Source of the DNA: Piezodorus guildinii
Taxonomy: Eukaryota > Arthropoda > Insecta > Hemiptera > Pentatomidae
Assembly (NCBI GenBank): GCA_023052935.1
Contig: CM041298.1
Location: forward strand, 116,357,977-116,421,976
Direction: 5' to 3'
DNA length: 64,000 bases
Part shown: positions 11,263 through 21,856 of the stretch, piece by piece
Layout of the letters: each line of letters begins with the position of its first letter
Numbering within the stretch: the stretch's first letter is position 1
The notes under the pieces: model-generated
What the model saw: only the letters and a program-made list of their open reading frames with translations
Told to the model about the DNA's origin: nothing
Databases searched by the model: none
Translations under genes and position numbers: made by a program

Positions 11263-12983
11263 TTTTCTACTTTCACTTACCTATATATGCATATAGGTCT
11301 GCGATGTTACGACAACTTTTTCTTCAAAGTCGCCTGACCATAAGGTCTACCTTATACTAAGCAATTTGCACATTTTTAAGTTTTTCTCATAACAGGCTCT
11401 CCAAATAACCAAGTAGCGCAAAGAAGACTGTGTGCAGGGCAAGTCTAGCACGAAAACTAAAAGTCGTTCGTTACACTGAAATGTCATATTGAAGACAAAT
11501 ATAGACACGAGATGTTACACCAACTTTCAAAATCTGCAAACTACAAGATTTTGATTAAACTCACTATGTCGGTGTAAAATTGAATGGGCTTTAATATGAT
11601 GTAGGTTTCATTCTAATTGAAATAGTATGGCATGGCTGAAATGGTGATATTATAATCTTTTTTCCTCTTGAGTACCTTGAGTTTTGTAGATTACAAAAAA
11701 TTAGGCACATCATCTGGTTAGCATTGATAAATAACGGCTAAAGATACAAGTTAAGCGAATTTTATAAACAACTAGGGAGTGCTCAAATATTTTTTTTTTA
11801 ATTTTTGTATTTTTGTACACCAGAATAGTAATATAAAGGTACAATATACCGTTTTATAGCCAAACATTTTAGAACAAATATAATCATAACACACGGAATC
11901 GTTAAAGTTAATGGAGAGTGATGTAAAGCCGATAAAACTAACTGATTGTTGTAGATAAAAAATAATAAATTATTTAATAAAATACATGTTTCTATTCAAT
12001 TTAATTAATTCTTTAACAATTTGTTTTTATTCTCTAAATGAATTTAAAAATTCTTATATTGGTTTTAACGACGCACAGTGGACAATATGACCGATTTAGG
12101 TGGACAAAATTCTGAAACTAGTCTATATTTAACCTTTGGTGTCCCAAAGTATGGGAAAAAATATTTTAAAAAAATATAAGGAAAAATTATAAAAAAGTAA
12201 TTAATTTGTTCACACGATTAGCGAACGCACCGTGGTCAACCATCAAATTTATTTGCTAAAATCTAAAACTCCCCTATATTTTACGTTTAAAGTCCCAGAA
12301 TACAGGAAAAACAATACAAAAAATCTAATTATGACTCGGAGTTGCTAAAATCTGCTAAATAGATGTATTCTATATGGTTTAGGTAATTCTTGAAACTATA
12401 GATTGTAAAATTTTTGATTCGTAGTGTTGTGTCTGAAAAAAATGATGTATCACCCAAAACGCAAAAATTCTTTGTAATGTCTAAATACTAGAAGGATTGG
12501 TAAAACAAATCCTACAAACAAATACTTGGGGTAACTTGGGGGTTATATGGTTTTTCGTAATTGAATAAGGGCTTACATTTGCAAATTGCTAAATCAACTA
12601 TACAGGTGAGATTGCAATTTATATTCAATAACGAGTTTGGAAATATAATGTCTTACCTGTCTTAGCAATGCCCATTGTTAAATAAAAGCAAAAAGAATTA
12701 TCTCTAAATACAACTTAAACAGAATAAATGACCATCGAATAAAAATAATCCCACTGTTGGTTATTAGGCACTTGTGTGAACAGGAATGATTGATTCATTT
12801 ACTATTTATTTGTAAGCACAGTATGGAGGGAAATATTAGTATTAATGTTCTTGCCAACTAATAATAAAAAGGTGAAGCACTGGGAAATTCCAAACTTTTG
12901 ACTTGACTTATGTCCAACTAAATTTGTGATTTAGCCCACTGTGGGACGGAGGTAAGTGAAAGTCGTGAGTTGCCCGCACCAGT
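11263..12983 (-). mobile_element. AC12 element split by a Transib-like insertion
   Basis: The left part 11263-12073 starts CTACTTTCACTTACCTATATA and runs through the family interior. The right part 12944-12983 supplies the missing terminus (GGAGGTAAGTGAAAGTCG, CCCGCACCAG). Removing 12074-12943 and one 5-bp duplicate restores family order at the conserved TTTTAAC-ACGGAGG block. Confidence 0.75.
12074..12943. mobile_element. Transib-like non-autonomous DNA transposon with RSS-like ends
   Basis: The left end reads CACAGTG, a 23-bp spacer, then ACAAAATTC. The right end, read inward on the complement, is CACAGTG, a 23-bp spacer, then ACATAAGTC. Both spacers end in a TTTAG-TTGG-like block. The flanks are CGACG and GGACG, a 5-bp GC-rich duplication with one mismatch. 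It sits inside an AC12 copy whose uninterrupted sequence is known from other copies, so the boundaries are well supported. Transib elements are known for CAC-heptamer termini and 5-bp GC-rich target duplications and are related to RAG1. No transposase frame is visible in the 870 bp. Family assignment is inference from ends and target duplication. Confidence 0.65.
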
Positions 12984-13001
12984 CCACCAGCTGTCAATTT
13001 C

Positions 13002-13895
13002 TACTTTCACTTACTAAATATAGTAAGGGAAAGTATTGCGATCGTGAAAATTTTCGAATTCCAGTTTTCAACGGAAATACACGTTTTAGGATCCCCTGAG
13101 TCCAAATAACCAAGTCCCGCAAAAAGGTCTGTGTGTGTGTGTGTAGTAACTCCCGGGTGGAAAAGGTAAGTCCTATGAAGCTGAAATTTCATATTTAAGA
13201 CAACTATACACCCGAGACGTGACAAAACTTTTGTCATCAAAATGAGCTTACCAGAAAAGGCACTTTATACTATGCATTTTGCACCTTTTTTCGATTTTCT
13301 ATAAAAGGGTTCCGACGATTTTGACTAAACTCGCTATATCAATGTAAAATTTAATGGGCTTTAATAGCATGTAGGTTTTATTCTAATTAAAATGGTCTGA
13401 TAGGGCTTAAATGCCGATATTTTAAATTTTCTTCATCTAAAGTACCTTTAATTTTGTAGATTCAATAAAAATAACTATATTATCTTGTTAACGCTGATGA
13501 AAAACAGGTAAATATATAAATTGAAGAAATTCGATACCCGAATAAAGGAGAAAACCGAAAACATATTTTTATTATACAATTTTTCGTTTTTGAACATAAG
13601 AGCAGTAATATACATGTATGATATACCGTTGGAAAGCTAAAGATTTAAGAAAAAATATTATCTCATACACAAGCTTTTAAAAGTTAATAGAGAGTGATGA
13701 AATGATCATAAAACTAACTGATTATTTTAGATAATAATATAATAGACTTTTTAATAAAACACATGTTTCTATATAAATTCAATTTAATTAATTCCTTAAT
13801 AGTTTCACGTATTTTTATCTCTAACTGTTTTTGAAAAGTCTTTCATTGATTTTAAAAATGGAGGTAAGTTAAAGTCGTGTGTTGACCGCACCAGA
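13002..13895 (-). mobile_element. AC12-family element, full length
   Basis: Starts CTACTTTCACTTACTAAATATAG and ends GAGGTAAGTTAAAGTCGTG then GACCGCACCAGA. It contains the GTGTGTGTGTGTG tract. With 5082-5983 it is the best template for the family consensus. It begins only about 20 bp beyond the end of the previous copy. Confidence 0.75.
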
Positions 13896-14539
13896 TTTTT
13901 TAAAATATAAATTCTAATATGAAAGGTAAGTAAAAAGTAAAGGTGAGAAAAAAAAAATCTTCTCGAAGTCTTGGTTAGACATCTATCAATTGAATATTGA
14001 AATTAATTCCCAATAACAGTAGTAAATATCGATCCCTTGACAAAAACAAGTGATTGCAGCCGGTGGATGAATGTCGCCGTAGGGTATTTATTGCGGCTGC
14101 ATGGGACCTTTCCCATCCAAGGGAAAACAATAAAATATACAAAAACAAACGATTGTAACTGAAGAAATGTCAAGGAGAGGAGATGCACTTAATGTGAGAG
14201 ATGCCAAGGAAAACTCCTTAAATACAATGGAAGGGCATGTTTCAGTTCTGTCGAAATAACTTCATCCCTTTTAGGGCAAAGGGAACAAAACATGAAATTC
14301 TTTATGCCGAATGAATGTACAATGCTTTTCTCTGCACCAGAGTAATAACTAACGATAGAGCTATATACAGGAGTCTCTGATAACATCTGATAAATTTATT
14401 GTACCATTTATTAGGTACGAATATTTATTCCCTGCATCGCTATAGGGATTTATCGACTAAAGTGAAAAATAATCTTGGTAAGATTGGAAATACGACTAGC
14501 CTTAAAATCACTAGCTACACTGATTTCGTTATCAATATA
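13896..14539. other. Unassigned DNA 5' of the mariner
   Basis: No domain is recognised. One plus-strand frame stays open for about 50 codons up to the mariner junction and is in phase with the endonuclease-type frame that resumes at 15411. Part of this stretch could therefore be the 5' portion of the R1/LOA-type LINE, but its sequence does not show convincing endonuclease motifs. Confidence 0.4.
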
Positions 14540-15408
14540 TTGGATTGTGTCACATGAAATGTCCGTTTTCAAGATAAAGGATTTTTTATAAAAATGCGAA
14601 ATGAAAACAAGATAATTTTATTCCAAGTATTTACCTTCTTTTTCTACACATTTTTCCCAACGTGACACCAAATTTTTTATCCCCGAACTGAAAAACTCTA
14701 AACATTGAAGTGAAACAAAATCTGAAAACGCACTTTTCACTGGATCATCATTTTCTAAAAGTTTTCCTTTGACGAAGTTGTCCAAATTCCTGAACAGGTA
14801 TTCTGTTGGAGACAAGTCGGGAGAATATGGTGGGTGCGGAAGAACGTCGTAGCCCAGTTCTTTCAATTTTTGCACGGTATGTTTTGAAACTTGGAGTCTT
14901 GATGCCGCTCATTGAGAGCATGGGGTACCCATGTATCGATCTTTTTTACTTTCCCAATACACTTTAAATGTCTGGAAACGGTAGATGCACTAGCATTTAG
15001 TTGTGCTGAGAGTCCTTTAACTGTTTGGTAGGGGTTTCCTTATACTGTATGTTTGAGGACATCGTTGTCTTCCTCGGGGCAAGTTTTCCAAATCGGTATC
15101 CCCAGCTGAAAACACTCCCTTCCCCAAACGCCTTGCAAATATTTCTAGCGGCCTCAGCTGCTGAATGGCCGAGTTTAAACTCGTACAAAAATATTACTCG
15201 AAAATCGCGTGTTTCCATGTTCATATTTGGAGGTATACTAAAAAGTGGGTAATTGATTGGGAAGCAAATGTTTATAATACAAAGGTAGAGGATTAGTAAC
15301 TGTTTACTTTAAATATGTAAACATTCGGAAGAAAACAACAGAGACCTGCAAAATCCTTTATGTATTTCAGAAACTACAAAAACGGACATTTCATGTGAAA
15401 CAACCCAA
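14540..15408 (-). mobile_element. mariner-like element, internally deleted
   Basis: Terminal inverted repeats TTGGATTGTGTCACATGAAA (left) and the complement of TTGGGTTGTTTCACATGAAA (right) share the following ATGTCCGTTTT, and TA flanks both ends. At 869 bp it is shorter than the roughly 1.3 kb of intact mariners. It lies within the LINE reading frame that resumes at 15411. A second, left-end copy is at 63247-63570. Confidence 0.9.
14618..15224 (-). pseudogene. mariner transposase remnant
   Basis: The N-terminal helix-turn-helix part (about 14997-15224) contains LYEFKLGHSAAEAARNICKA, typical of mariner transposase DNA-binding domains. The C-terminal part (14618-14875) contains HPPYSPDLSPTEYLF, which carries the third acidic residue of the DDD catalytic triad, then an RWEKCVEKEGKYLE tail. 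The first two catalytic Asp residues and the linker between the domains are missing, and the frame is broken after FGEG. It cannot encode an active transposase. The second copy reads further through the helix-turn-helix (GRVNERTIRRWM), confirming the identity. Confidence 0.9.
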
Positions 15409-15524
15409 TAGAGGCCCTAATCACTAGCTCTAAACTCTTCATAATAAATAAAAATCAGAAACTGTCCACTTTCTCATCCACCATTGGTGAGAGTAACATT
15501 GACCTGACCCTTTGCAACCAATCT

Positions 15525-18500
15525 ATGTTTCGGTTAGTCCAAGATTGGCTCATACTGGATGAAGAAAACCTATCGGATCACAGAACTATTTGTTACAATA
15601 TTAACGCAGATGTTTATTCTCATAAGATTTTTAAGCCTGAAATAAAATACTGTACTAAAAACGCGGATTGGGAAAAATTCAGAGAATTATTGGTAAAATA
15701 CGTCGACTTACATTTCGAAAATGAAAAAAATTTGAACATCCCACACGAAGACATATTGATAAAGTGTCTCGACACCTTAGGCATAGAGAAGACAGTAATT
15801 ATGTTCAATAGATGTCTCCGTAAGACTTGTAATATTTTATTTTGCAAAAATTTACATAAAACGTCTCAAAGAATAGTTCCATGGTGGAATGAGGACCTGA
15901 GCCACTTACGGAAAACAACCAGGAATCTTAGGAAACTCTACCAAAAAACGAAAGACAATACTTTAAGAAACGCTAGGCGGGACGCCTATCTACAGCAAAG
16001 AAACCTATATAAAAAAACAATAAAGTTACAGAAATTAAGTTCTTGGAAAGAGTTCTGCAGCAGCATTGGTAAAGAAAAACCATGGTCTTTTCCTTATAAA
16101 TATGCTTCCGGTAAAATAAGGTTACCCACAATGCTACAAACGATTGAAAAACCAGACGGTTCCTTTACAGAAAATTTGCAAGATACTCTAAATTACTTAA
16201 TCGAAAAATTCCTGCCAACTGATGATCGAGAAACAGAAACAGACTACCACGAAACTGCAAGAACAATAGCCAATTCAATCCCGGAAACTGAATTAGACGA
16301 TCCATTAACAAAATTGGAAATTGAAACTGCCATTAACCAATTAATCGAAAACAAAGCATCAGGGATAGATGGAATTTCACCCTTGATTTTCAAAAAAGTA
16401 TACAACATTTATCCTAAATTTATTTCAGAATTATTCAAAAAATGTTTCGATACAGGTGCTTTTCCAAAACCATGGAAAGTCTCTAAAATAGTTCTAATAC
16501 CTAAAGGTTCTAGTTGCAACCAGTTTAGGCCAATATCACTCATTCCTGTTGCAGGTAAAATTATGGAAAAACTCGTTGGATCTCGATTATTATTACATCT
16601 AACAAGAAATTTTCCTCTCAATGATAATCAATTTGGGTTCATTCCTCAAAAAAACACAGTAGGGGCGTTATATAAACTCGTCAATTTCGTTGAGACTTCG
16701 TTACAATTGAAATCAAAAATCCTAGCCGTCTCGCTAGACATTAAAGGAGCTTTTGATCATGCCTGGTGGCCTTCGATTCTTAAAGCTTTGCATGAGAAGT
16801 CATGCCCTCGAAACATTTATTTGATTATAAGAAATTACTTATCCGATAGAAGAAGCCAGATTCAGGTTGGTCACACAGTTTCTAGTAAATGGCAAAGTAG
16901 AGGCACGCCACAAGGCTCATGTTGTTCCCCGTTGCTTTGGAATCTAATAATGGATGGAATTTTCAGTGTAGTTTCTCCGGAGGAAGCTGAGATTATCGTA
17001 TTCGCCGATGACATTCTTCTCCTCTTCAAATCAAATCTATTCTTTCACCTACAAGTACAATGCAATGAAGTTCTACGCAAACTAACTATTTGGGCACATA
17101 ATAACAAACTCACTTTTCAACCTGAAAAATCAAAATTTATTGTATTTAGTAGAAAACATCGAGTACCAGATCTACATATTGTATTAAACAATAAACCCAT
17201 CATTCAAGTTAATCAAATAAAATATTTGGGATTGACTTTGGAGAGAAAGCTAAATTGGGACCTACATATTAATAACCTAAAAAATAGGCTGTTAAAAATA
17301 GTCCATGGCTTATCAAACTCCGCAGCACTAACTTGGGGTTTGAACTCCGAAGTATTGTCAACAATTTACAAAGCTGCTATTCAGCCAACTATGACATACG
17401 CAATAGAAGTTTGGCATAAAGGACTTTCTCACAAAAAGAACTTAAAAAAACTAGAATCAGTTCAAAGAATGATAGCTATCAAAATTATTAAAGGATACAA
17501 AACTATTTCATATGACGCATCTTGCCTTCTCGCTAACATTACCCCTATTTCCATACTTTCCGATGAAATACTAAATAAATTCGAAATTATAACATTAGGC
17601 AAAAATCTATTAAGCTTTCCGATTCATGAATTTGAACACAAAATTCCGTGTAAACTTTGGATTCACCAAAAAGATATTTCGAAGCCTAACATTACAGACA
17701 CCAGCCCGAATAGCGGCATCAACATTTACACTGACGGTAGCAAGGATCAAGACAAGGTAGGAGCTGCCTTCCTTGCTTTTGAAGGACAGCAGCTGGTGCA
17801 TTCAGCGCGATTTAGGTTAGGCCCTTATTGCTCAAACAATCAGGCAGAAATGTATGCACTATTACAGGCTGTACTCTACATAAAAAATTCTCATTATACC
17901 TCTAACTTCTGTATCCAGACAGACAGTCAAACAACACTATCGAAATTAAGGAACATGAACATACACGAAGGGCTCTTAGAGGAAATCAGACATGGACTAA
18001 TAGTTTGTCATAATGAAGGTATGAACATCAGCTTTAAGTGGGTTAAAGCCCATGTTGGCGTTGTTGGGAACGAACTAGCGGATGAAGCGGCTAAAGCGGC
18101 GGCAAGAGACACCGCTCTCCCGATAGCATACGACAAGGCACCGATCAGCGCCATCAAACACTTTCTGTCAATGAAAACAAGGCAGAAATGGAATACGAAA
18201 TGGGCCATCTCAACAAAAGGTAGACACACCTATGACTACATAAAAACAATTGACGATCGAACTAAACTTAAAAAAATTTCCTACAAACTGACACAATTCC
18301 TGACGGGACATGGAGGAGCCAGAAGCTATTTATTTCGATTCAAACTAACTGACGACAAAATCTGTAAATGTGACGGTAAAAGCGAACAGACATACGACCA
18401 TCTTTTATTCGATTGCAGTAAACTGGACAAACATAGACACAAACTGATCTCAACAGTCCTACTAAACGGAGACCAATGGCCGCCTTCGAAGTGTGACCTC

Positions 18501-18569
18501 CTTACAAAATATTTTTCAAAATTTTATGAATTTGTGGACCGGGTGGACTATGCAGAATTAGAGAAATAG
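15525..18569 (+). CDS. LINE ORF2: end of endonuclease, reverse transcriptase, RNase H
   Basis: An uninterrupted 1014-codon frame. In-frame codons continue upstream to about 15411 with TFSSTIGESNIDLTL, so the ATG at 15525 is only the first Met and not the biological start. Residues 15-25 hold the SDH box of the APE-type endonuclease. RT spans roughly 290-560: FRPISLIPVAGKIMEKL, DIKGAFDHAWWP, GTPQGSCCSPLLWN and the catalytic FADD near 492-495. RNase H lies near 730-860 with YTDGS, NNQAEMYAL, QTDSQ and KWVKAHVGVVGNELADEAA, so its acidic residues are present. A C-terminal Cys/His cluster (CKCDG, YDHLLFDC) follows. The product would copy LINE RNA by target-primed reverse transcription. The catalytic parts look intact, but a mariner breaks the endonuclease, so this copy is not autonomous. 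Confidence 0.92.
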   Translation: MFRLVQDWLILDEENLSDHRTICYNINADVYSHKIFKPEIKYCTKNADWEKFRELLVKYVDLHFENEKNLNIPHEDILIKCLDTLGIEKTVIMFNRCLRKTCNILFCKNLHKTSQRIVPWWNEDLSHLRKTTRNLRKLYQKTKDNTLRNARRDAYLQQRNLYKKTIKLQKLSSWKEFCSSIGKEKPWSFPYKYASGKIRLPTMLQTIEKPDGSFTENLQDTLNYLIEKFLPTDDRETETDYHETARTIANSIPETELDDPLTKLEIETAINQLIENKASGIDGISPLIFKKVYNIYPKFISELFKKCFDTGAFPKPWKVSKIVLIPKGSSCNQFRPISLIPVAGKIMEKLVGSRLLLHLTRNFPLNDNQFGFIPQKNTVGALYKLVNFVETSLQLKSKILAVSLDIKGAFDHAWWPSILKALHEKSCPRNIYLIIRNYLSDRRSQIQVGHTVSSKWQSRGTPQGSCCSPLLWNLIMDGIFSVVSPEEAEIIVFADDILLLFKSNLFFHLQVQCNEVLRKLTIWAHNNKLTFQPEKSKFIVFSRKHRVPDLHIVLNNKPIIQVNQIKYLGLTLERKLNWDLHINNLKNRLLKIVHGLSNSAALTWGLNSEVLSTIYKAAIQPTMTYAIEVWHKGLSHKKNLKKLESVQRMIAIKIIKGYKTISYDASCLLANITPISILSDEILNKFEIITLGKNLLSFPIHEFEHKIPCKLWIHQKDISKPNITDTSPNSGINIYTDGSKDQDKVGAAFLAFEGQQLVHSARFRLGPYCSNNQAEMYALLQAVLYIKNSHYTSNFCIQTDSQTTLSKLRNMNIHEGLLEEIRHGLIVCHNEGMNISFKWVKAHVGVVGNELADEAAKAAARDTALPIAYDKAPISAIKHFLSMKTRQKWNTKWAISTKGRHTYDYIKTIDDRTKLKKISYKLTQFLTGHGGARSYLFRFKLTDDKICKCDGKSEQTYDHLLFDCSKLDKHRHKLISTVLLNGDQWPPSKCDLLTKYFSKFYEFVDRVDYAELEK

Positions 18570-19056
18570 AAACAGGCAATAACTCGTTATTAATTTTATT
18601 TAATTTAATTTCACTGTTACTAACACTAATCAATTGGTTAGTTAGTTTTTATTATTTCGTTAAGTATTTATAACAAATGAATTACTTATTATTTGTTACT
18701 GGTTTCTTTGTTTAGTCAATTAGTTAGTATTATTTTGTTAATTTGTTACAACAAACGATTAATTTATAAGTTTATATTTATTAGTTTTATTTGACTTATT
18801 TAATTTTTTATGTAACTTAATGTTCTGTAACATAATTTATATTATGTAATAAAAATACGCGTTGTATCGCAAGATGGTACGCGTAGAAATAAATGCACCC
18901 ATTGCAGGGTTACTGTAATGAGGAAAACCGTAACCCAATATTTAGTTGTAGGGTAGGTAAGAGAGAGTTTTAGGGACAATAAATGATATAATAATTACAC
19001 ATATACTTTGTCTTTTCTTGAATTTTAAAACTTAGCTTAAAAAAAAAAAAAAAAAT
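18570..19056 (+). promoter_or_regulatory. LINE 3' UTR with two hairpins
   Basis: TACGCGT (18856-18862) pairs with ACGCGTA (18879-18885), and GGGTTAC (18907-18913) pairs with GTAACCC (18930-18936). Two perfect 7-bp stems lie close together about 120 bp upstream of the poly(A). In several LINEs 3' UTR stem-loops are recognised by the element's own RT; that role here is inference. Confidence 0.55.
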
Positions 19057-19289
19057 CTGACAAAAGATTTTAGTTCGGCAGATATTTTAAGACAACATTA
19101 ATAAAGTATTTTTGAAAGGTGCCACGCACCAAATGTTGTCAGAAAATGTCTTTTATGCTCCTCTCTACTGAAGAATTATTTCGAATTTTTCGAAGTGGTG
19201 GAAAAATATGAAAAAAAAATTAAAATTGACCTTTTCCCTTAAATCTTGCGTTTAATTGTGCCCAGTGACCCAGTTTCCCTATTAGTCCA

Positions 19290-19401
19290 CAATACGCCCT
19301 GGGGATAACCCACAAAGGGGGGGTCGAAGCGTTGGCAAGCAATAAGTAGTTGGAACTATTTAGATGTTTCATTTATTGACCGCCAACCGGACTAATTCCT
19401 A
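19290..19401 (+). repeat. Fold-back family A arm
   Basis: Matches the right arm at 28.9-29.0 kb: GATAACCCACAAAGGGGGGGTCGAAGCGTT, a TAGTTGGAACTATTTAG region and CCGGACTAATTCC. It ends where an AC12 sequence begins at 19402. Confidence 0.6.
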
Positions 19402-19777
19402 CAGTAAGGAAAGTATTGCGATCGTGAATTTTACAACCAACTAATGGAGAAAAGAACAAAAATACTTGTTTAATGTATTTTTTTTTAGTTTTGAAGATAA
19501 AAATAACAATATACATGTATAATATATCGTTGGAAAGTGAAAGACATTAGAAGAAATATTATCTTATACACAAAATTGTAAAAATTAACGGAGAGTTATG
19601 AAAAGCAGATACATCAAACTGATTGTCATAGATAATAATATAATAGATTGTTTAATAAAACACAAGTTTCCATTGAAATTAAATCTAATTAATTCTTTAA
19701 CAATTTATTTTCATATCTAAATGTATTTAAAAATCCGTCAATTGATTTTAACAAGGGAGGTAAGTGAAAGTCGTGTG
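19402..19777 (-). repeat. AC12-family fragment
   Basis: The start block AGTAAGGAAAGTATTGCGATC is joined to the distal half (CGTTGGAAAGTGAAAGA, AATAATATAATAGATTG) and GGAGGTAAGTGAAAGTCGTG. The middle third is deleted. Confidence 0.75.
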
Positions 19778-20037
19778 AAAAGAACATTAACATATATGAC
19801 AACAGTCTGACACAGCATAAATGTCGAATATTTTAATTTGTTCTTTGTTTGTTTATGCTTAGAGGCGTAAAACTTCAAAGTCATCAACGCCTAAAAATTT
19901 ACTTAAATATAATAAATTTGGAAAAGAGGAGTTCTATTTGAACCTAAATAAAATAATTAGAAGAAAAGAGGCAATTATAATGATGACTAATATGAATGAA
20001 AATCCAATAATGTTATAAAGATACGAAATTTAAATGA

Positions 20038-20286
20038 CTATGGGTATAAAAAATAAATCAGACATAAATGTAATATTTGAGATAGGAGATGGTGTTCTTT
20101 TAAAAAATGTATAACCATTGCTATTGATGCTTCGTTATATTTTAAAATACTGCTCAAGTTAGGAGACATACCTATTCTGGTGATAATGTCTATATAATGA
20201 GTGCACTCCTCAAGGATGTGCTTTATCGAAAGCTGCATAAAGTGCATGTTGGCGGTGGCTTTTTTGTTATTAGGTATGAATGACAT
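20038..20286 (-). pseudogene. LINE C-terminal fragment
   Basis: An 82-codon minus-strand frame with SIKHILEECTHY, then NLSSILKYNE and HFLKEH. This resembles the histidine/cysteine cluster and the SSIL-N-tail that end ORF2 of I/R1-group LINEs. The same tail motif occurs at 30.24-30.31 kb. No RT or RNase H is attached. The cysteine pair normally upstream of the His is not visible. Confidence 0.5.
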
Positions 20287-20299
20287 ATTTTAATTTTTT

Positions 20300-20541
20300 T
20301 TTCTATAACGTACCTTTAATTTTGTAGATTCTCTATACTATATCATTCTATTACAATTTACATACAAGTTGGACAAATCTGATGACCAAATAACGGAGAA
20401 AGGAAAAAATATTATCTTGACACAAAGTTGTATAAGATAATGGAAAGTAATGAGAAACAGATAAAACTAAGTGATTTTTAAATTTGAAAATTCTTAAATT
20501 ACAGTGGTAAGTGAAAGTTTAGTGCTGCGCGTACCACATTT
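20300..20541 (-). repeat. AC12-family fragment
   Basis: Interior block ACCTTTAATTTTGTAGATTC through to GTGGTAAGTGAAAGTTTAG and GCGCGTACCAC. Strongly shortened. Confidence 0.7.
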
Positions 20542-20554
20542 TTAACTCTAATTT

Positions 20555-21856
20555 TATTACGGACATGAACTATGGAGCTAAATATTCTAACACCAACCGC
20601 ATCCAATCCTTTCAATCCATAGCCCTCCGAACAATGATAAATGTTCCTTATTTTGTTACCAGCTATACCTTGCACCACGATCTTAATGTTCCATTTATTT
20701 TAGACTTGATTCTGTCCTAATTTTTCAAATTCCATCAGGACCTATGCTTCATCCTAATCCTTTAGCTCGATCCCTATCCAGCTCCACTCTTCCATATTAC
20801 CCTCCACGGAGGTTGAAACGGCAGTGGCTCCTAGACATTTTTCAAATTTTTATACTGGAGTTCAGACTATGGTCAGATTCACCTCTCAGGTGCGGTGTAT
20901 TTGTGGCTATGGCGCCCTCACTCAGCTTCCTCTGGCTCTGACCAGTGACGCGGGCGAGAGAAAGGCGCTGAGATCCCTCGATTTATGCTTTTTCCTCCAT
21001 AAGTAGAAGTACAAGCCCAGTCTATGGTTCCCCAACATATTGTATATATAGGTACGATACTGAGTTCATATTTTTGGTAACCTTCTACTTGATTTATTTA
21101 TATGTTTTGTTATTATATGCATTGTTATATACTTTTTTCCTAGGATCATATCTTTACCAAATAATCAACTCCCAGCTACCTCCCTATATCCACAGACTTC
21201 TACAATTTTAATCGTCAGTCCACTCTCTCCAAACAAGATCGCGCCATTCCGACCTTTATATTCCTACCCATAGAACAACTTTTGATCATTCCTTTATTGT
21301 TCGCTCCACTACTCTCTGGAATTCCTTACCTACTCATATCCGCCATGCTTCTTCCCTACCATCATTCAAGTCCCAGCTATTACAGTACCTACTGTCATTC
21401 CTAACAGACGCTCAATAAGATATTTCAAATAAAAAATAAAATTTGTTATTTATTGTTCATATTTTTATATGGGTCAATTATGAATTAATTTCAATGTTTA
21501 GTTTTGTTTAACACACCAGAAGTTGTTATTTATTTATTTTACTCTTTTGTTTTATTATATCCTTTCTCTTCTTTATGTATCATTGTGAATTAGAATTAAT
21601 TATATTCCTTTGGTCTAGTAGCCAGACACATTATATATATCTTAATTGTACATATGAATTGTTCTTAAGGGGCCTTATTCCAGAATAAATATCTTTTTCT
21701 ATTCTATTCTATTTGTTTATTCATTTATTTTTATGCAATTCGACTTTACCATTGTTCATTTTTTAAATTTTGTATGAATGTGATCTTATACCACTATTAT
21801 TATTGTCCAGTTGAGACAAATTGTAATATATCGGAATAAAATGATTAATAAAAAAA
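20555..21856 (+). mobile_element. J2 LINE 3' part, split by a CR1-like LINE
   Basis: The decayed RT thumb (MNYGAKYSNTNRIQSFQS in one frame), RRLKRQWLLDIF and the J2 3' UTR run to about 21127. The UTR resumes near 21720 (TTATGCAATTCGACTT, ATCGGAATAAAATGATTAATAAAAAAA). The interruption is the CR1-like tail 21128-21718. Confidence 0.7.
21128..21718 (+). mobile_element. CR1-like LINE 3' end with TTCTA tail
   Basis: The frame reads RTTFDHSFIVRSTTLWNSLP, then IRHASSLPSFKSQLLQYLL, the common C-terminus of CR1/Jockey-superfamily LINEs. The UTR ends with GGGGCCTTATTCCAGAATAAA and a (TTCTA)n tail instead of poly(A). The same ending is seen at 46.47-46.51 and 56.65-56.69 kb. 5'-truncated, dead. Confidence 0.7.

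Larger units (their letters stand above)
15409..19056 (+). mobile_element. R1/LOA-type LINE, 5'-disrupted
   Basis: The element extends from the mariner target site through an intact ORF2 and a 487-bp 3' UTR to a poly(A) of 17 bases at 19040-19056, with AATAAA near 18979. ORF1 and most of the endonuclease domain are not seen. The family is placed in the R1/LOA/I group from the DIKGAFDHAWWP motif of RT and a C-terminal RNase H. Confidence 0.85.

Noticed and set aside
16409..16621. Minus-strand frames within the LINE ORF2
   Set aside because: They are reverse-strand shadows of the RT coding sequence and have no independent support.
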